From: Thalassovita mangrovi
GTDB lineage: Bacteria > Pseudomonadota > Alphaproteobacteria > Rhodobacterales > Rhodobacteraceae
Direction of reading: 5' to 3'
Length of the DNA: 64,000 nt
NCBI RefSeq assembly: GCF_009857745.1
Contig: NZ_WWEN01000005.1
Span: forward strand, 248,001-312,000
Shown: in pieces, positions 33,513-42,461 of the stretch
How positions within the stretch are numbered: the stretch's first letter is position 1
How the letters are laid out: each line of letters starts with the position of its first letter
The notes under the pieces: generated by a model
What the model was told of the DNA's origin: nothing
The model's database searches: none
The model's input: the letters and a program-made list of their open reading frames with translations, nothing else
Translations under genes and position numbers: made by a program

Positions 33513-33559
33513 ATTAGACTTTAGGCAGCCGCCGAACACATCAGCAAGAGGCAAATGCC

Positions 33560-34495
33560 ATGTTTAATCCCGACGATTTCCCGCAACCCAAACTGATTGC
33601 CGTCAACGCTATCGAACTCGAAGTCTTTGAAGCAGGACAGCAAAACGCAGGAAACCCGATTGTGCTCTGTCATGGCTGGCCGGAACATGCCTTTTCCTGG
33701 CGCCACCAGATGCCCGCCCTGGCCGCGGCGGGCTATCACGTCATCGTCCCGAACCAGCGGGGCTACGGCAATTCATCCTGTCCGGGCGAGGTCACCGATT
33801 TCGACATCGACCATCTGACCGGCGACCTTGCCGCGCTGCTGGATCACTACGGCTACGACGATGCCGTCTTTGTCGGTCATGATTGGGGCGCGAACGTCGT
33901 GTGGAGCATGGGGCTTTTACACCCGAACCGGGTGAAGAAGATCATCAGCCTCGCCCTGCCCTACCAGGCGCGGACCGAAAAGCCGTGGATCGAATTCATG
34001 GAGGAGTTTCTCGGCCCCGATTATTACTTCGTTCACTTCAACCGGCAGCCCGGCGTTGCGGACGCCGTGCTGGACGCCAATACCGACCGGTTCCTGCGCA
34101 ATCTCCTGCGCAAGAACGTGCCCCCTGCACCGCCGGAGCCCGGCATGATGATGATCAACCTCGCCCAATCCGACGTGCCGCTTGGCGATCCATTGATGAG
34201 CGAACGCGAACTGGCCGTATTGGTCTCCGCCTTCGAGAGGACAGGCTTCACGGGCAGCATCAACTGGTACAGGAACCTTGACCGCAACTGGGAGATTTTG
34301 GAGGAGGTCGACCCGGTTATCCAGGTGCCAGCCCTGATGATCTACGGCGATCGCGATATGATCCCGAAGTCTGAAAACCTGGCCGACTTCGTTCCCAATG
34401 TCGACGTGGTCAGCCTCGATTGCGGCCATTGGATTCAGCAGGAAAAGCCGCAAGAAACCACGGACACGATCTTGAACTGGCTGAACAAGCGGTAG
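33560..34495 (+). CDS. Alpha/beta-hydrolase, epoxide-hydrolase type
   Basis: 311 aa, no signal peptide. Oxyanion-hole motif HGWPE (39-43), nucleophile D108 in GHDWGAN, putative acid D266 (YGDRDM) and base H290 (CGHW). The Asp nucleophile within HDWG separates epoxide hydrolases and haloalkane/fluoroacetate dehalogenases from Ser esterases; the R-G-Y-G-x-S segment (67-72) favours epoxide hydrolase. It would open an epoxide to a diol. Confidence 0.85.
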   Translation: MFNPDDFPQPKLIAVNAIELEVFEAGQQNAGNPIVLCHGWPEHAFSWRHQMPALAAAGYHVIVPNQRGYGNSSCPGEVTDFDIDHLTGDLAALLDHYGYDDAVFVGHDWGANVVWSMGLLHPNRVKKIISLALPYQARTEKPWIEFMEEFLGPDYYFVHFNRQPGVADAVLDANTDRFLRNLLRKNVPPAPPEPGMMMINLAQSDVPLGDPLMSERELAVLVSAFERTGFTGSINWYRNLDRNWEILEEVDPVIQVPALMIYGDRDMIPKSENLADFVPNVDVVSLDCGHWIQQEKPQETTDTILNWLNKR

Positions 34496-34505
34496 AAGGC
34501 CGCTC

Positions 34506-34549
34506 TGCCTGCCCCGGATGTGGTGGTGTTTCACCGAACGGGGCAGGCA
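34506..34549. terminator. Long hairpin between convergent hydrolase and reductase genes
   Basis: TGCCTGCCCC (34506-34515) pairs perfectly with GGGGCAGGCA (34540-34549); the 24-base interior can form a smaller GGTG/CACC stem. It lies in the 69-bp convergent gap and probably ends transcription from both sides, though no long T run is seen. Confidence 0.55.
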
Positions 34550-34564
34550 TGCGAAAGAGTCCGG

Positions 34565-35542
34565 TCAGAGATCCAGCACCAGGGTTTCCCCCGGCAGGGC
34601 GCGCGAACAGCACGGCGTGATCGAGGTATTGGCCTCGTGCTCCGCCGCGCTCAGCACCGCGTCGCGGTGATCCGCCCGGCCGGACAAGAGCCCGGTCACG
34701 CACATGCCGCACACCCCTTCGGAACAGGAGGTCGAAAGGAAGATGCCCTCCTCCTCCAACACCGCGACGATGGTCTTGCCCTCGGGCACCTCGAAGCGTT
34801 CGCCGGTGCTTTTCAGCTCGACCCAGAACGCCCCGTTCGCCGCCGCGTCGCCCTCCTCGGCGGTGGCGAAATGTTCCACATGGCTGCGTCCGCTGTCCCA
34901 TCCGAGATCGAGCGCCGCTTCCAGCGCCGCCTTGTTCAGCCGCTCCGGCCCGCAGACATAGAGATGGCTGCCCGAGGGCGCGCGCAGCAGGGTCTGCACC
35001 AGGTTCAGCCGGGTGCCTTGCTCCGACACATGCAGGCGCAGCGCATCGGCCCAGGGGGCGGCGCGGATTTCATCCAGCAAGGGGGCCGCAGCGGCCGCGC
35101 GCACCGCGTAATGCAGCGTGAACGGCGTGCCCGCCGCCCAAAGCGCCCCGGCCATGGCGAAGATCGGGGTGATGCCGATGCCGCCCGCGATCAGCATCAC
35201 ATGCGGATGGCCGGTGTCGAGCGGGAAATAATTCTCCGGCCCCTGCGCGGTCAGCGTGGCGCCCTGTTCCAACCCGTCGCACAAGGCGACCGAACCGCCC
35301 CGCCCCGCCGCGTCGCGCAGCACCGCGATGCGCCAGCTGCCCGGCGTGACCGGCGGCAACAGCGAATAGCGCCGCTCGTAATCGCCGAAGCGCAGCAAAA
35401 CGTGGGCCCCTGGCGCGGGCAGCGGCAGCGGCACGCCGTCGGGTCGAGCCAGTTCGAAGGCGAAAACCTCCGGCGCGATCCGGGTTTTCGACAGGACATC
35501 CACCGGCCCGTCATAGGGCTGGGGCGTGGCGTCGCTCTTCAT
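34565..35542 (-). CDS. Rieske-oxygenase reductase, VanB/PDR type (flavin + NAD + [2Fe-2S])
   Basis: 325 aa from the ATG at 35542 (ATGA overlap with the ATPase gene). N-terminal flavin-binding R58-Y-S60 motif, NAD-binding AGGIGITPI, and a C-terminal plant-type [2Fe-2S] ferredoxin with C273, C278, C281 and C311 (CX4CX2CX29C). This one-protein reductase layout serves two-component Rieske oxygenases such as VanAB, CntAB and GbcAB. It sits at the end of the ABC-importer operon divergent from the Rieske oxygenase at 41.2 kb, its probable partner. Confidence 0.9.
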   Translation of the reverse strand: MKSDATPQPYDGPVDVLSKTRIAPEVFAFELARPDGVPLPLPAPGAHVLLRFGDYERRYSLLPPVTPGSWRIAVLRDAAGRGGSVALCDGLEQGATLTAQGPENYFPLDTGHPHVMLIAGGIGITPIFAMAGALWAAGTPFTLHYAVRAAAAAPLLDEIRAAPWADALRLHVSEQGTRLNLVQTLLRAPSGSHLYVCGPERLNKAALEAALDLGWDSGRSHVEHFATAEEGDAAANGAFWVELKSTGERFEVPEGKTIVAVLEEEGIFLSTSCSEGVCGMCVTGLLSGRADHRDAVLSAAEHEANTSITPCCSRALPGETLVLDL

Positions 35543-37281
35543 TCCGGCGTCTTGTCGTTCGAATCCCATTCGGTCCCCCTTGGCCAGGTCTTGCTGAGGT
35601 CATCGGGCGGCGCGGCGGCGATCAGCGCCCGCGTCGCTTCATGTTGCGGCGCATCAAGCACCTGCTGGGTCGGCCCGGCTTCGACGATGGCGCCCTGATC
35701 CATCACCACCACCCGGTCACAAAGCTGACGCAGCACGGACAGGTCGTGGCTGACCATCAGCAGCGCGATATCGTGGCGCTGGCGCAGTTCCAGCAGCAGG
35801 TAGATCACCTGCGCCTGCACCGACACGTCGAGCCCGGAAACGATTTCATCGGCGATCAGCAGGCGCGGCATCACGCACAGCGCCCGGGCGATGTTCACCC
35901 GCTGGCGCTGGCCGCCCGACATCTGCCGCGGATAGGCGTCGAGCAGCCGTTCATCCAACCCGACATCGGCCAGCAATTCGGCGGCGCGGCGGCGGCGGTC
36001 GGATTTCAGCCGCTCGCCACGGGCAACCATCGCCTGGGTCACGATATCCCAGACCCGGCGGCGCGGGTTGAGCGCCGAGGACGGGTCCTGAAACACCATC
36101 TGGGCCGAGGCGATCCGGTCCTGCCAGTCCGATGCCGAATTGCCCAGAACCCGACCATCCAGCAGAATGTCGCCCTCGGTCGGCTGCTGCAGACCGGCCA
36201 GGATGCGCGCGATGGTCGATTTGCCCGACCCCGACCGCCCGATCAACCCGACGAATTCGGCCACCTCGACCTGCAGATCGACGTCGCGCATGATTTCGAC
36301 CTGCCCGCCCGCGCTTTTAGGGTCGCCATAGCGCACCGCAAGGCCCCGCGCCGCCATGATCGGCGCGGGCTGCGCCGGGATACGCAGCTTGGGCGATGGC
36401 GCCGCCAGCGGATGCGGTGGCCCGTCAAGCCGCGGCGTTGCGGCCTTCAGCCCCTGCGAATAGGGATGCTGCGGCGCTTCCAGCACCTGCGCGGCGGGGC
36501 CTTCCTCGACCACCACACCGTTGCGCAGCACCGCCACCCGGTCGCAGAAATGCCCCGCCAGCCGCAAATCGTGGGTGATGAACAGCACCCCGCAGCCATA
36601 GCGCGCCCGCATGTCGTTCAGCGTGACGATGGTGCGTTCCTGGGTGATCATGTCGAGCGCCGTCGTCGCCTCGTCGGAAATCACCAGATCGGGGCGGCTG
36701 GCAAAGGCCATGGCGATCATGATCCGCTGGTTCATCCCGCCCGACAGCTGGAAGGCATAGCGGTTCAGCACCGCTTCGGGATCGGGCAGCATCACCTCGG
36801 ACAGCGCCGCGACCATGCGCGCCTGCTGCTCGGCCTTCGGTACCCCGAGCCGGGTCAGGTGTTCGCCGAACAGCGATCCGATCCGCCGCACCGGGTTCAG
36901 CGCCGAGGTCGGTTCCTGCGGCACGAAGGCGATGCGGTCGCCCATCAGCGCGCGGTGGCGCGACGCCGGCATCTGGCCGATGTCTTCGCCGAAGACGTCA
37001 AGCCGCCCGGCGGTGGTGAACTGGCGCGGCAGGGCGCGGGCGATGCATTTGCCCAGTGTGCTTTTGCCAGCGCCGGATTCGCCGACGATGCCCAGCACCT
37101 CGCCCTTGCGGATCGACAGGGTCACCCGTTCCAGGATCGGGGTCTGACCGGTCCGGACGGAAAAATCCGCCGCCTCGAACAGCATCGGCGCCTGGGCCGT
37201 TCCGCCATCCGCCTGCGGGCGCGATCCGATTACGGTTTCCGTCACATCCGTCTCCTCGATCCGGCGCACAAAGCTGTTCAT
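35539..37281 (-). CDS. Fused double ATPase of the second peptide-type ABC importer
   Basis: 580 aa; start 37281 by ATGA overlap with the DppC-type stop. Domain 1: GESGAGKST and [15 protein letters not shown]; domain 2: GRSGSGKST and [15 protein letters not shown]. Same DppD-DppF fusion architecture as at 15.3-17.1 kb but clearly divergent in sequence, so an old paralogue and not a recent duplicate. Confidence 0.92.
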   Translation of the reverse strand: MNSFVRRIEETDVTETVIGSRPQADGGTAQAPMLFEAADFSVRTGQTPILERVTLSIRKGEVLGIVGESGAGKSTLGKCIARALPRQFTTAGRLDVFGEDIGQMPASRHRALMGDRIAFVPQEPTSALNPVRRIGSLFGEHLTRLGVPKAEQQARMVAALSEVMLPDPEAVLNRYAFQLSGGMNQRIMIAMAFASRPDLVISDEATTALDMITQERTIVTLNDMRARYGCGVLFITHDLRLAGHFCDRVAVLRNGVVVEEGPAAQVLEAPQHPYSQGLKAATPRLDGPPHPLAAPSPKLRIPAQPAPIMAARGLAVRYGDPKSAGGQVEIMRDVDLQVEVAEFVGLIGRSGSGKSTIARILAGLQQPTEGDILLDGRVLGNSASDWQDRIASAQMVFQDPSSALNPRRRVWDIVTQAMVARGERLKSDRRRRAAELLADVGLDERLLDAYPRQMSGGQRQRVNIARALCVMPRLLIADEIVSGLDVSVQAQVIYLLLELRQRHDIALLMVSHDLSVLRQLCDRVVVMDQGAIVEAGPTQQVLDAPQHEATRALIAAAPPDDLSKTWPRGTEWDSNDKTPE

Positions 37282-38141
37282 GCCGCAGCCCCCCGGCGTT
37301 CGATCTGGCGCGGGTCGGTGCGCCGCCGCAGCCCGTCGGAAAACAGGATGGTGGCCAGCACGAACACCACGATCGACGACACTGCCGCGATCACCGGCGC
37401 GGGCGTTGCATAGATGTCTGACAACCCGTCGGCGATGATCACGCCCCAGGTCGGCACATCCGCCTCGGCCGAGGCCGACACGAAGGAAATGATCGTCTCG
37501 GCGACCACCGCGCCGCCCATTTCCAGGCTCACCAGCATCAGGATCGAGGGCATGATATTGGGCAGGACATCCTGCAGCACGACCTGCAGCGGCGTCGCCC
37601 CCATCAGCCGGGCCGCGGCGACGTAATCGCGCCCCTTGATCTGGCGCACCTCGCTGCGCAGCACCCGGGCGAAGCGGGTCCAGTCGACCGCGATCACCGC
37701 GATGATCACGTTTTCCAACCCCGGCCCAAGCGCCGCGATCAGCACCAGCGCGAAAACCACGGCGGGGAAGGACAGCAACAGTTCCACCGCCCGCATGATG
37801 ATCCAGTCGAGAACCCCACCGGCATAGCCCGCGATCAGCGCCAGGGTGATGCCCAGCACCGCCGCGCCGATGGTGGACAGCACCGCCACATAGGCCGCCG
37901 AACGGGTGGCCCAGATCAGCCGTGACAACACATCGCGGCCCAGCGTGTCGGTGCCCAGCAGATAGGCCGGATCGCCGCCCGGCGCCCAGCTTGGCGGCAG
38001 AAGCACCCACAGCAGGTCCTGCGCGTTCGGGTCATGCGGCGCCAGCCAGGGCGCGGCCAGCGCGACCCCCATCAGCACCAGCAGCAGCAACCCGCCCAGC
38101 CCCACGCGCCAGTCGCGCAACACTTCGGTCCAGTCGGTCAT
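37278..38141 (-). CDS. ABC permease, DppC type (second importer)
   Basis: 287 aa. APWLAPHDPNAQDLLW and LLGTDTLGRDVLSRLIWATR are DppC/OppC signatures; the EAA-type loop is GRDYVAAARLMGATPLQVVLQDVLP. Six helices. It shares one base with the DppB-type stop and four with the ATPase start. Confidence 0.92.
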   Translation of the reverse strand: MTDWTEVLRDWRVGLGGLLLLVLMGVALAAPWLAPHDPNAQDLLWVLLPPSWAPGGDPAYLLGTDTLGRDVLSRLIWATRSAAYVAVLSTIGAAVLGITLALIAGYAGGVLDWIIMRAVELLLSFPAVVFALVLIAALGPGLENVIIAVIAVDWTRFARVLRSEVRQIKGRDYVAAARLMGATPLQVVLQDVLPNIMPSILMLVSLEMGGAVVAETIISFVSASAEADVPTWGVIIADGLSDIYATPAPVIAAVSSIVVFVLATILFSDGLRRRTDPRQIERRGAAA

Positions 38142-39226
38142 CAGCTTTGATCCTTGATACGCAGTCGGGGATCGAGCGCCAGGCAGATCACGTCGACGGC
38201 GATTGTCGTGGCCAGCACCAGAACGGCATAGCAGAAGGTCAGCGCCTGGATCGCGGGCAGGTCATGACCGCCGATCGCGGTGACCATCATCGCGCCGATG
38301 CCCGGCAGGCCGAAGATGGTTTCGATCAGCAATGTGCCGCCGAACAGCATCGAGGCCTGAACCCCGATCAGGGTGATGGTGGGGATCACCGCGTTCTTCA
38401 GCCCGTGGCGCAACAACACCTGACGTTCACTTTGCCCGCGCAGCCGGGCCGAGGCGATGTAATCCTCGGTATAGGCTTCCATCAGGCCGGATCGGAACAC
38501 CCGCATCACCGTTGGCGCCAGCCCCATCGCGATGGCGAAGACCGGCAGCGCCAGATGGCGCAGCACGTCGAGGAAGGCCGACGGATCGCCCGCCAGCAGC
38601 GCGTCGATCAGCACGAAACCGGTGATGTCGGGCACCGTCACCGAGGGGCTTTGCAGCCCGATGAAGGGCAGCCATTGCAGCCCGACGCCGACCGCCAGGA
38701 TCAGGATGATCCCCCACAGGAAATCCGGCACCGCCATCGCCAGCCCGTTGCCCATCTCGATCCCCGCCTCGACCGGCGTGCCGCGCCAGGTGAAGGCCAG
38801 CAACCCGCCGGAAAAGCCTAGGAAAATGCCCAGCCCGACGCTCAGCGTGACGATCTGCAGCGTCACCGGCAGCGCGTCGGCGATCAGCACCCGCACCGGC
38901 GTGTTATGCTGGATCGAGCGTCCGAAATCGCCCTTCAGCGCATCGCCGAGCCAGATCGCGTATTGCGCCAAGACCGACCGGTCGAGCCCCAGCAGGGCGC
39001 GCACCCGTTCCATGTCCGCCTCGGTCGCGTTGCCCGGCATCAGCATGGCGACCGGGTCCGCCGGCAGGGTGCGCAAGACGACGAAGACCAGCAGCGTGAT
39101 CGCCAGCAGCGTGACGATGCTGGTGGCGAACCGGCGCGCCAGGCGCTTCAGCGTCCTGGCGCCCCCATTGCGGCGCAATCCACCCGCGCGGCCTTTCGCC
39201 CCGCCGATCAAGCCCAGTTCAGCCAT
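38141..39226 (-). CDS. ABC permease, DppB type (second importer)
   Basis: 361 aa, longer than usual by about 30 residues at the N-terminus (a basic, Gly-rich segment before RRFATSIVTLLAITLL). The start overlaps the binding-protein stop by 8 bp (ATGGCTGA), which supports it; a Met within the helix region is not available. SIQHNTPVRVLIADALPVTLQ and DYIASARLRGQSERQVLLRHGL are family motifs. Confidence 0.9.
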   Translation of the reverse strand: MAELGLIGGAKGRAGGLRRNGGARTLKRLARRFATSIVTLLAITLLVFVVLRTLPADPVAMLMPGNATEADMERVRALLGLDRSVLAQYAIWLGDALKGDFGRSIQHNTPVRVLIADALPVTLQIVTLSVGLGIFLGFSGGLLAFTWRGTPVEAGIEMGNGLAMAVPDFLWGIILILAVGVGLQWLPFIGLQSPSVTVPDITGFVLIDALLAGDPSAFLDVLRHLALPVFAIAMGLAPTVMRVFRSGLMEAYTEDYIASARLRGQSERQVLLRHGLKNAVIPTITLIGVQASMLFGGTLLIETIFGLPGIGAMMVTAIGGHDLPAIQALTFCYAVLVLATTIAVDVICLALDPRLRIKDQS

Positions 39227-40757
39227 TCCAGCGATACTCTGCCGGGCTCAGCCAGCCGTTCAGATAGGGGGTGAAGGCCAGCCCGGAACTATATGCCAGC
39301 GCGACCGCGCCCTGAAACAGCGGCACGGTATAGCCCTGTTCCACCGCCCAGACGTTGAAGGCGCCGAAGCCCTCGATGCGCTTGGCCACGTCGGTTTCGC
39401 CCAGCAGCGGCGCGATCTTTTCGCCCACATCGGCGCTTTTCCACACCGAAAAGGCCGAGTTGGGATCGAGGAAATAGCCCGAATTGAGCTGCGGATCGGC
39501 GGTGGCGTTGGACCACAGCCACAGCATCGGCCCTTCCAGTTCCTTGTTGGACCGGTTGTGGTATTCGGCCACGGTCAGCACCCGCAGATCGGCCTCGATC
39601 CCCACCTTCGCCCACATCTGGGTGATCGCACGGGCGATGTCGTAATCGCTGGGATAGACGCCGCGGGTGCAATGGAAGGTGACCTTGACCGGGTTTTCCG
39701 GGCCATACCCCAGTTCCGCCATCAGCGCCTGTGCCTTGGCGGTATCGAAGGCGAAGTCGAAATCGGGCCGATAGGCGGGCGTACCCGGGCCCTGCGGGGT
39801 CGACAGAGGTTCGACCTTGCCTTGGAAAAACGCCCGGCTGATCGCCGCCTTGTCGATGGCGTGATGCGCGGCGAGGCGCAGGTTCTTGTCCTGCCAGGGC
39901 CCGGTGTTCACCATGTGCAGCATGTACAGATCGACCGTCGGGTCCACCTGCCCGGTGATCCCGTCCAGCGCGCCAAGGCGGGCGACGTCGCGCACCGACA
40001 GCGCGGTGGACAGGTCGCTTTGGTTCGACTGGATCAGCGCGGCGCGGGTCGTCGGGTCCTTCACCACCGAAAAGGTCACGGTTTCGATCGCCGGCTTGCC
40101 GCGGAAATAGTCCGGGAAGGCCTTCAGCACGATGCGCGAATCCCGTTCGTATTCGGCCAGCATATAGGGCCCCGACCCGACCGGTTTTTCCAGGAAGCCC
40201 TCGGCCCCGACCGTTTCGAAATAGGTCTTCGGCAGGATATAGGCGCCGAGATAGCCCAGGAAGGCAGGCGCGGTGACCATCGGCATCTTGAAGCGGAAGA
40301 TCGCCGTGGTTTCATCCGGGGTTTCGATATCGCCGATGGTGAACCAGATCCATCCAAGCGCCAGCCCCGGATCGGCCTGCACCCGTTCCAGGAAGGTGAA
40401 ACGGATATCGGCCGAGGTCATCCGGTCGCCGTTATGGAACAGCACGTCGTCGCGCAGCGTCAGCTTGAGGTTCATGCCGCTATCGTCCAGCCATTCCCAG
40501 TTCTGAACCACTCCACCGCCCAGCGTATTGTCGGCAGCATAGTCGAGCGGCTGCGAGAACACGGCGCGGTAGATCGAAATCGGGCCCGGTTCGATCCGCG
40601 CGATCGGGTCCCAACTGGGCACGTCGGAGGGCACCGCGATCGACAGGGAAGCCGGCGCGCCGGAGGCGAAGGCCCCGGTCAACCCGAAAGGCAGGGCAAT
40701 GCCCGAACCTGCGATGGCTGCGCTTGTCCCCTTCAAAAACTGCCGTCTGGTGGTCAT
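39219..40757 (-). CDS. Tat-exported binding protein of the second peptide-type importer (SBP family 5)
   Basis: 512 aa from the ATG at 40757. Twin-arginine signal TTRRQFLKGTSAAIAG followed by a hydrophobic stretch to about residue 32. SBP_bac_5 body (DPIARIEPGPISIYRAVFSQPL; LRDDVLFHNGDRMTSADIRFTF). Tat export implies folding before export, unlike the Sec-type paralogue at 18-19.6 kb. First gene of the minus-strand operon that ends with the Rieske reductase. Confidence 0.9.
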   Translation of the reverse strand: MTTRRQFLKGTSAAIAGSGIALPFGLTGAFASGAPASLSIAVPSDVPSWDPIARIEPGPISIYRAVFSQPLDYAADNTLGGGVVQNWEWLDDSGMNLKLTLRDDVLFHNGDRMTSADIRFTFLERVQADPGLALGWIWFTIGDIETPDETTAIFRFKMPMVTAPAFLGYLGAYILPKTYFETVGAEGFLEKPVGSGPYMLAEYERDSRIVLKAFPDYFRGKPAIETVTFSVVKDPTTRAALIQSNQSDLSTALSVRDVARLGALDGITGQVDPTVDLYMLHMVNTGPWQDKNLRLAAHHAIDKAAISRAFFQGKVEPLSTPQGPGTPAYRPDFDFAFDTAKAQALMAELGYGPENPVKVTFHCTRGVYPSDYDIARAITQMWAKVGIEADLRVLTVAEYHNRSNKELEGPMLWLWSNATADPQLNSGYFLDPNSAFSVWKSADVGEKIAPLLGETDVAKRIEGFGAFNVWAVEQGYTVPLFQGAVALAYSSGLAFTPYLNGWLSPAEYRWNG

Positions 40758-41195
40758 GGAGATCCCTTTCCCTGTTGTGTTGAGCGTCTGGCCGTTTGCG
40801 GCCTTTTTTTCGCGTATGTGGCGCGCCCGGGAGAGCCCGGGCTTGGCAGCGGATGAGATCAGGCGTCGCCTGTTTCCGTCCGGTCCTGCTGCAGAAACGA
40901 TAGTTCCCGCCGGGGCGGATATTCTTGTCCCGCTGCGTTCAAAAAATTGTCTCAATGCGTCGGGCCGCGCCCCGGGCGGCCTGGCACTCGGCCCCCTGCC
41001 CGGCCCGATTCTGGCGGCCCCATACACACGCGCGCAGGCATACGCGGGCGCGCGCATTCATGTTTGTCCCCCTGCGCCGCAGCCCGCGCAAAGGTGTTCT
41101 GGAACAAGTTGTCGTGCATCCAGCAGCAAGACCGGAACCCCGCCCGCTTCCTAGGCTTGGGGCAGCAGAACGCCACCACTCACAAGGAGCCGACC
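40758..41195. promoter_or_regulatory. Divergent promoter region of importer and Rieske oxygenase operons
   Basis: 438 bases with no convincing gene. It must hold promoters for both directions and sites for the AraC regulators. Visible structures: GGCCG-tttg-CGGCC followed by seven T at 40790-40810 (plus strand), GCCCGGG-agag-CCCGGGC near 40827-40844, and an alternating C/G tract near 41030-41060. None can be assigned to a named regulator. Confidence 0.6.
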
Positions 41196-42392
41196 ATGAG
41201 CCAGCTGACCATCGACGCCGATTACATCGCCTCTCTCGACAGTTCTTTCCTGGATGTCGAGGACGCCGAAACCCTGCCGCCAGAATGCTACACCTCGCAG
41301 GAATTCTACGATTTCGAGAAGGAAGCGCTGTTCACCCGCGAATGGCTTTGCGTCGGCCGGGCCGACTGGGTGCCCGAGCCGGGCAACTATTTCACCACCA
41401 AGACGGTGGGCGAACCGATCATCGTCGCGCGCAACCAGGCGGGTGAAATCCACGCCATGTCCGCGGTGTGCCAGCACCGGGCGATGCTGGTCGCCGAAGG
41501 CAAGGGCACCGCGCGCAACTTCCTGTGCCCCTACCACCACTGGGCCTATTCGCTGGAAGGCGACCTTGTCGGCATCCCGGAAATGCAGCGCACCTGCAAA
41601 TTCGACAAATCCAAATTCGGGCTGCCCAAGTTCAAGGTCGAACTGTGGAACGGCTTCATCTTCATCAACATGGACCCCGAGGCCGCGCCGCTGGCGCCGC
41701 GGCTGACCCAGGTGACCGAGGCGATTGCTGGTTACAACCTGGAAAACGCCAAGGACGAACGCCCCGGCGAAGCGCCCGAGTTCCCCTGGAACTGGAAGGT
41801 GATGTTCGAGAACAACAATGACGGTTATCACGCCAGCCGCCTGCACCACGGCCCGCTGCACGATTTCATCCCCTCGGGCCTGGCGTCCTTCCCCGAGGCC
41901 GATCCGGCCGATGCGGGCTATCTGCGCTACAACGGCACGCTGCACCCCGATGCCAGCTTCAACCCGACGCAAAAGGCGCTCCTGCCGGTGTTCCCCGGCC
42001 TGACCGAAGAGGAACGCAACCGCGCCACCTTCGCCAATGTGCCGCCGTCGCTGTCGCTGGTGATGACCTCGGATCTGGTGATCTACCTGATCCTGCGCCC
42101 GACCGGCCCGGAAAGCCTGGAAATGGATACCGGCATCCTGGCCGCGCCCAAGGCGGCGCGCGATCCGGCCTATATCCACAAGCTCGACACCATCCAGGCC
42201 ACCGCCGAGAAGATCATCGCGCAGGATTTCCACGTCGACGAAAACGTGCAGATCGGCCTGCGGTCCCGCTATGCCGTGCGCGGCCGCTATTCCTGGCAGG
42301 AAGGTGCCCAGGTGCAGTTCAACCGCTGGCTGATCCACCGCTTCCGCGAATTCGTCAAGACCACCCCGCCGGTAGCCGCAGCCGCCGAATAA
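41196..42392 (+). CDS. Rieske [2Fe-2S] non-haem iron oxygenase, large subunit
   Basis: 398 aa; the ATG at 41196 follows AAGGAG. Rieske cluster ligands C92-x-H94 (CQHRAM) and C111-x-x-H114 (CPYHHW). Mononuclear iron site D209-G-Y-H212-x4-H217. The C-terminal pattern NVQIGLRSRYAVRGRYSWQE followed by Q-F-x-x-W resembles choline/glycine-betaine/carnitine-type oxygenases (CMO, GbcA, CntA) more than benzoate-type enzymes. Electrons probably come from the VanB-type reductase at 34.6 kb. Substrate unknown; oxidative demethylation or C-N cleavage is plausible. Confidence 0.9.
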   Translation: MSQLTIDADYIASLDSSFLDVEDAETLPPECYTSQEFYDFEKEALFTREWLCVGRADWVPEPGNYFTTKTVGEPIIVARNQAGEIHAMSAVCQHRAMLVAEGKGTARNFLCPYHHWAYSLEGDLVGIPEMQRTCKFDKSKFGLPKFKVELWNGFIFINMDPEAAPLAPRLTQVTEAIAGYNLENAKDERPGEAPEFPWNWKVMFENNNDGYHASRLHHGPLHDFIPSGLASFPEADPADAGYLRYNGTLHPDASFNPTQKALLPVFPGLTEEERNRATFANVPPSLSLVMTSDLVIYLILRPTGPESLEMDTGILAAPKAARDPAYIHKLDTIQATAEKIIAQDFHVDENVQIGLRSRYAVRGRYSWQEGAQVQFNRWLIHRFREFVKTTPPVAAAAE

Positions 42393-42461
42393 GCCACAGC
42401 GGGGGCGGGCCTGATGCCCGCCCCTTCCCTGCCAGCAACACCAATAGCAAAGACGACACCC

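Noticed and set aside
15259-37281. Recent duplication of the two fused peptide-type ATPase genes
   Set aside because: The two copies share architecture but differ widely in sequence and in their operons, so they are old paralogues.
40790-40810. GGCCG-tttg-CGGCC plus seven T, a terminator-like hairpin on the plus strand
   Set aside because: No plus-strand gene ends there; on the minus strand it is in the 5' leader of the binding-protein gene. Kept only as a note in the promoter region.
41030-41065. Alternating CG-rich tract resembling a repeat or Z-DNA-forming segment
   Set aside because: Short and imperfect; not distinguishable from background in DNA of this GC content.
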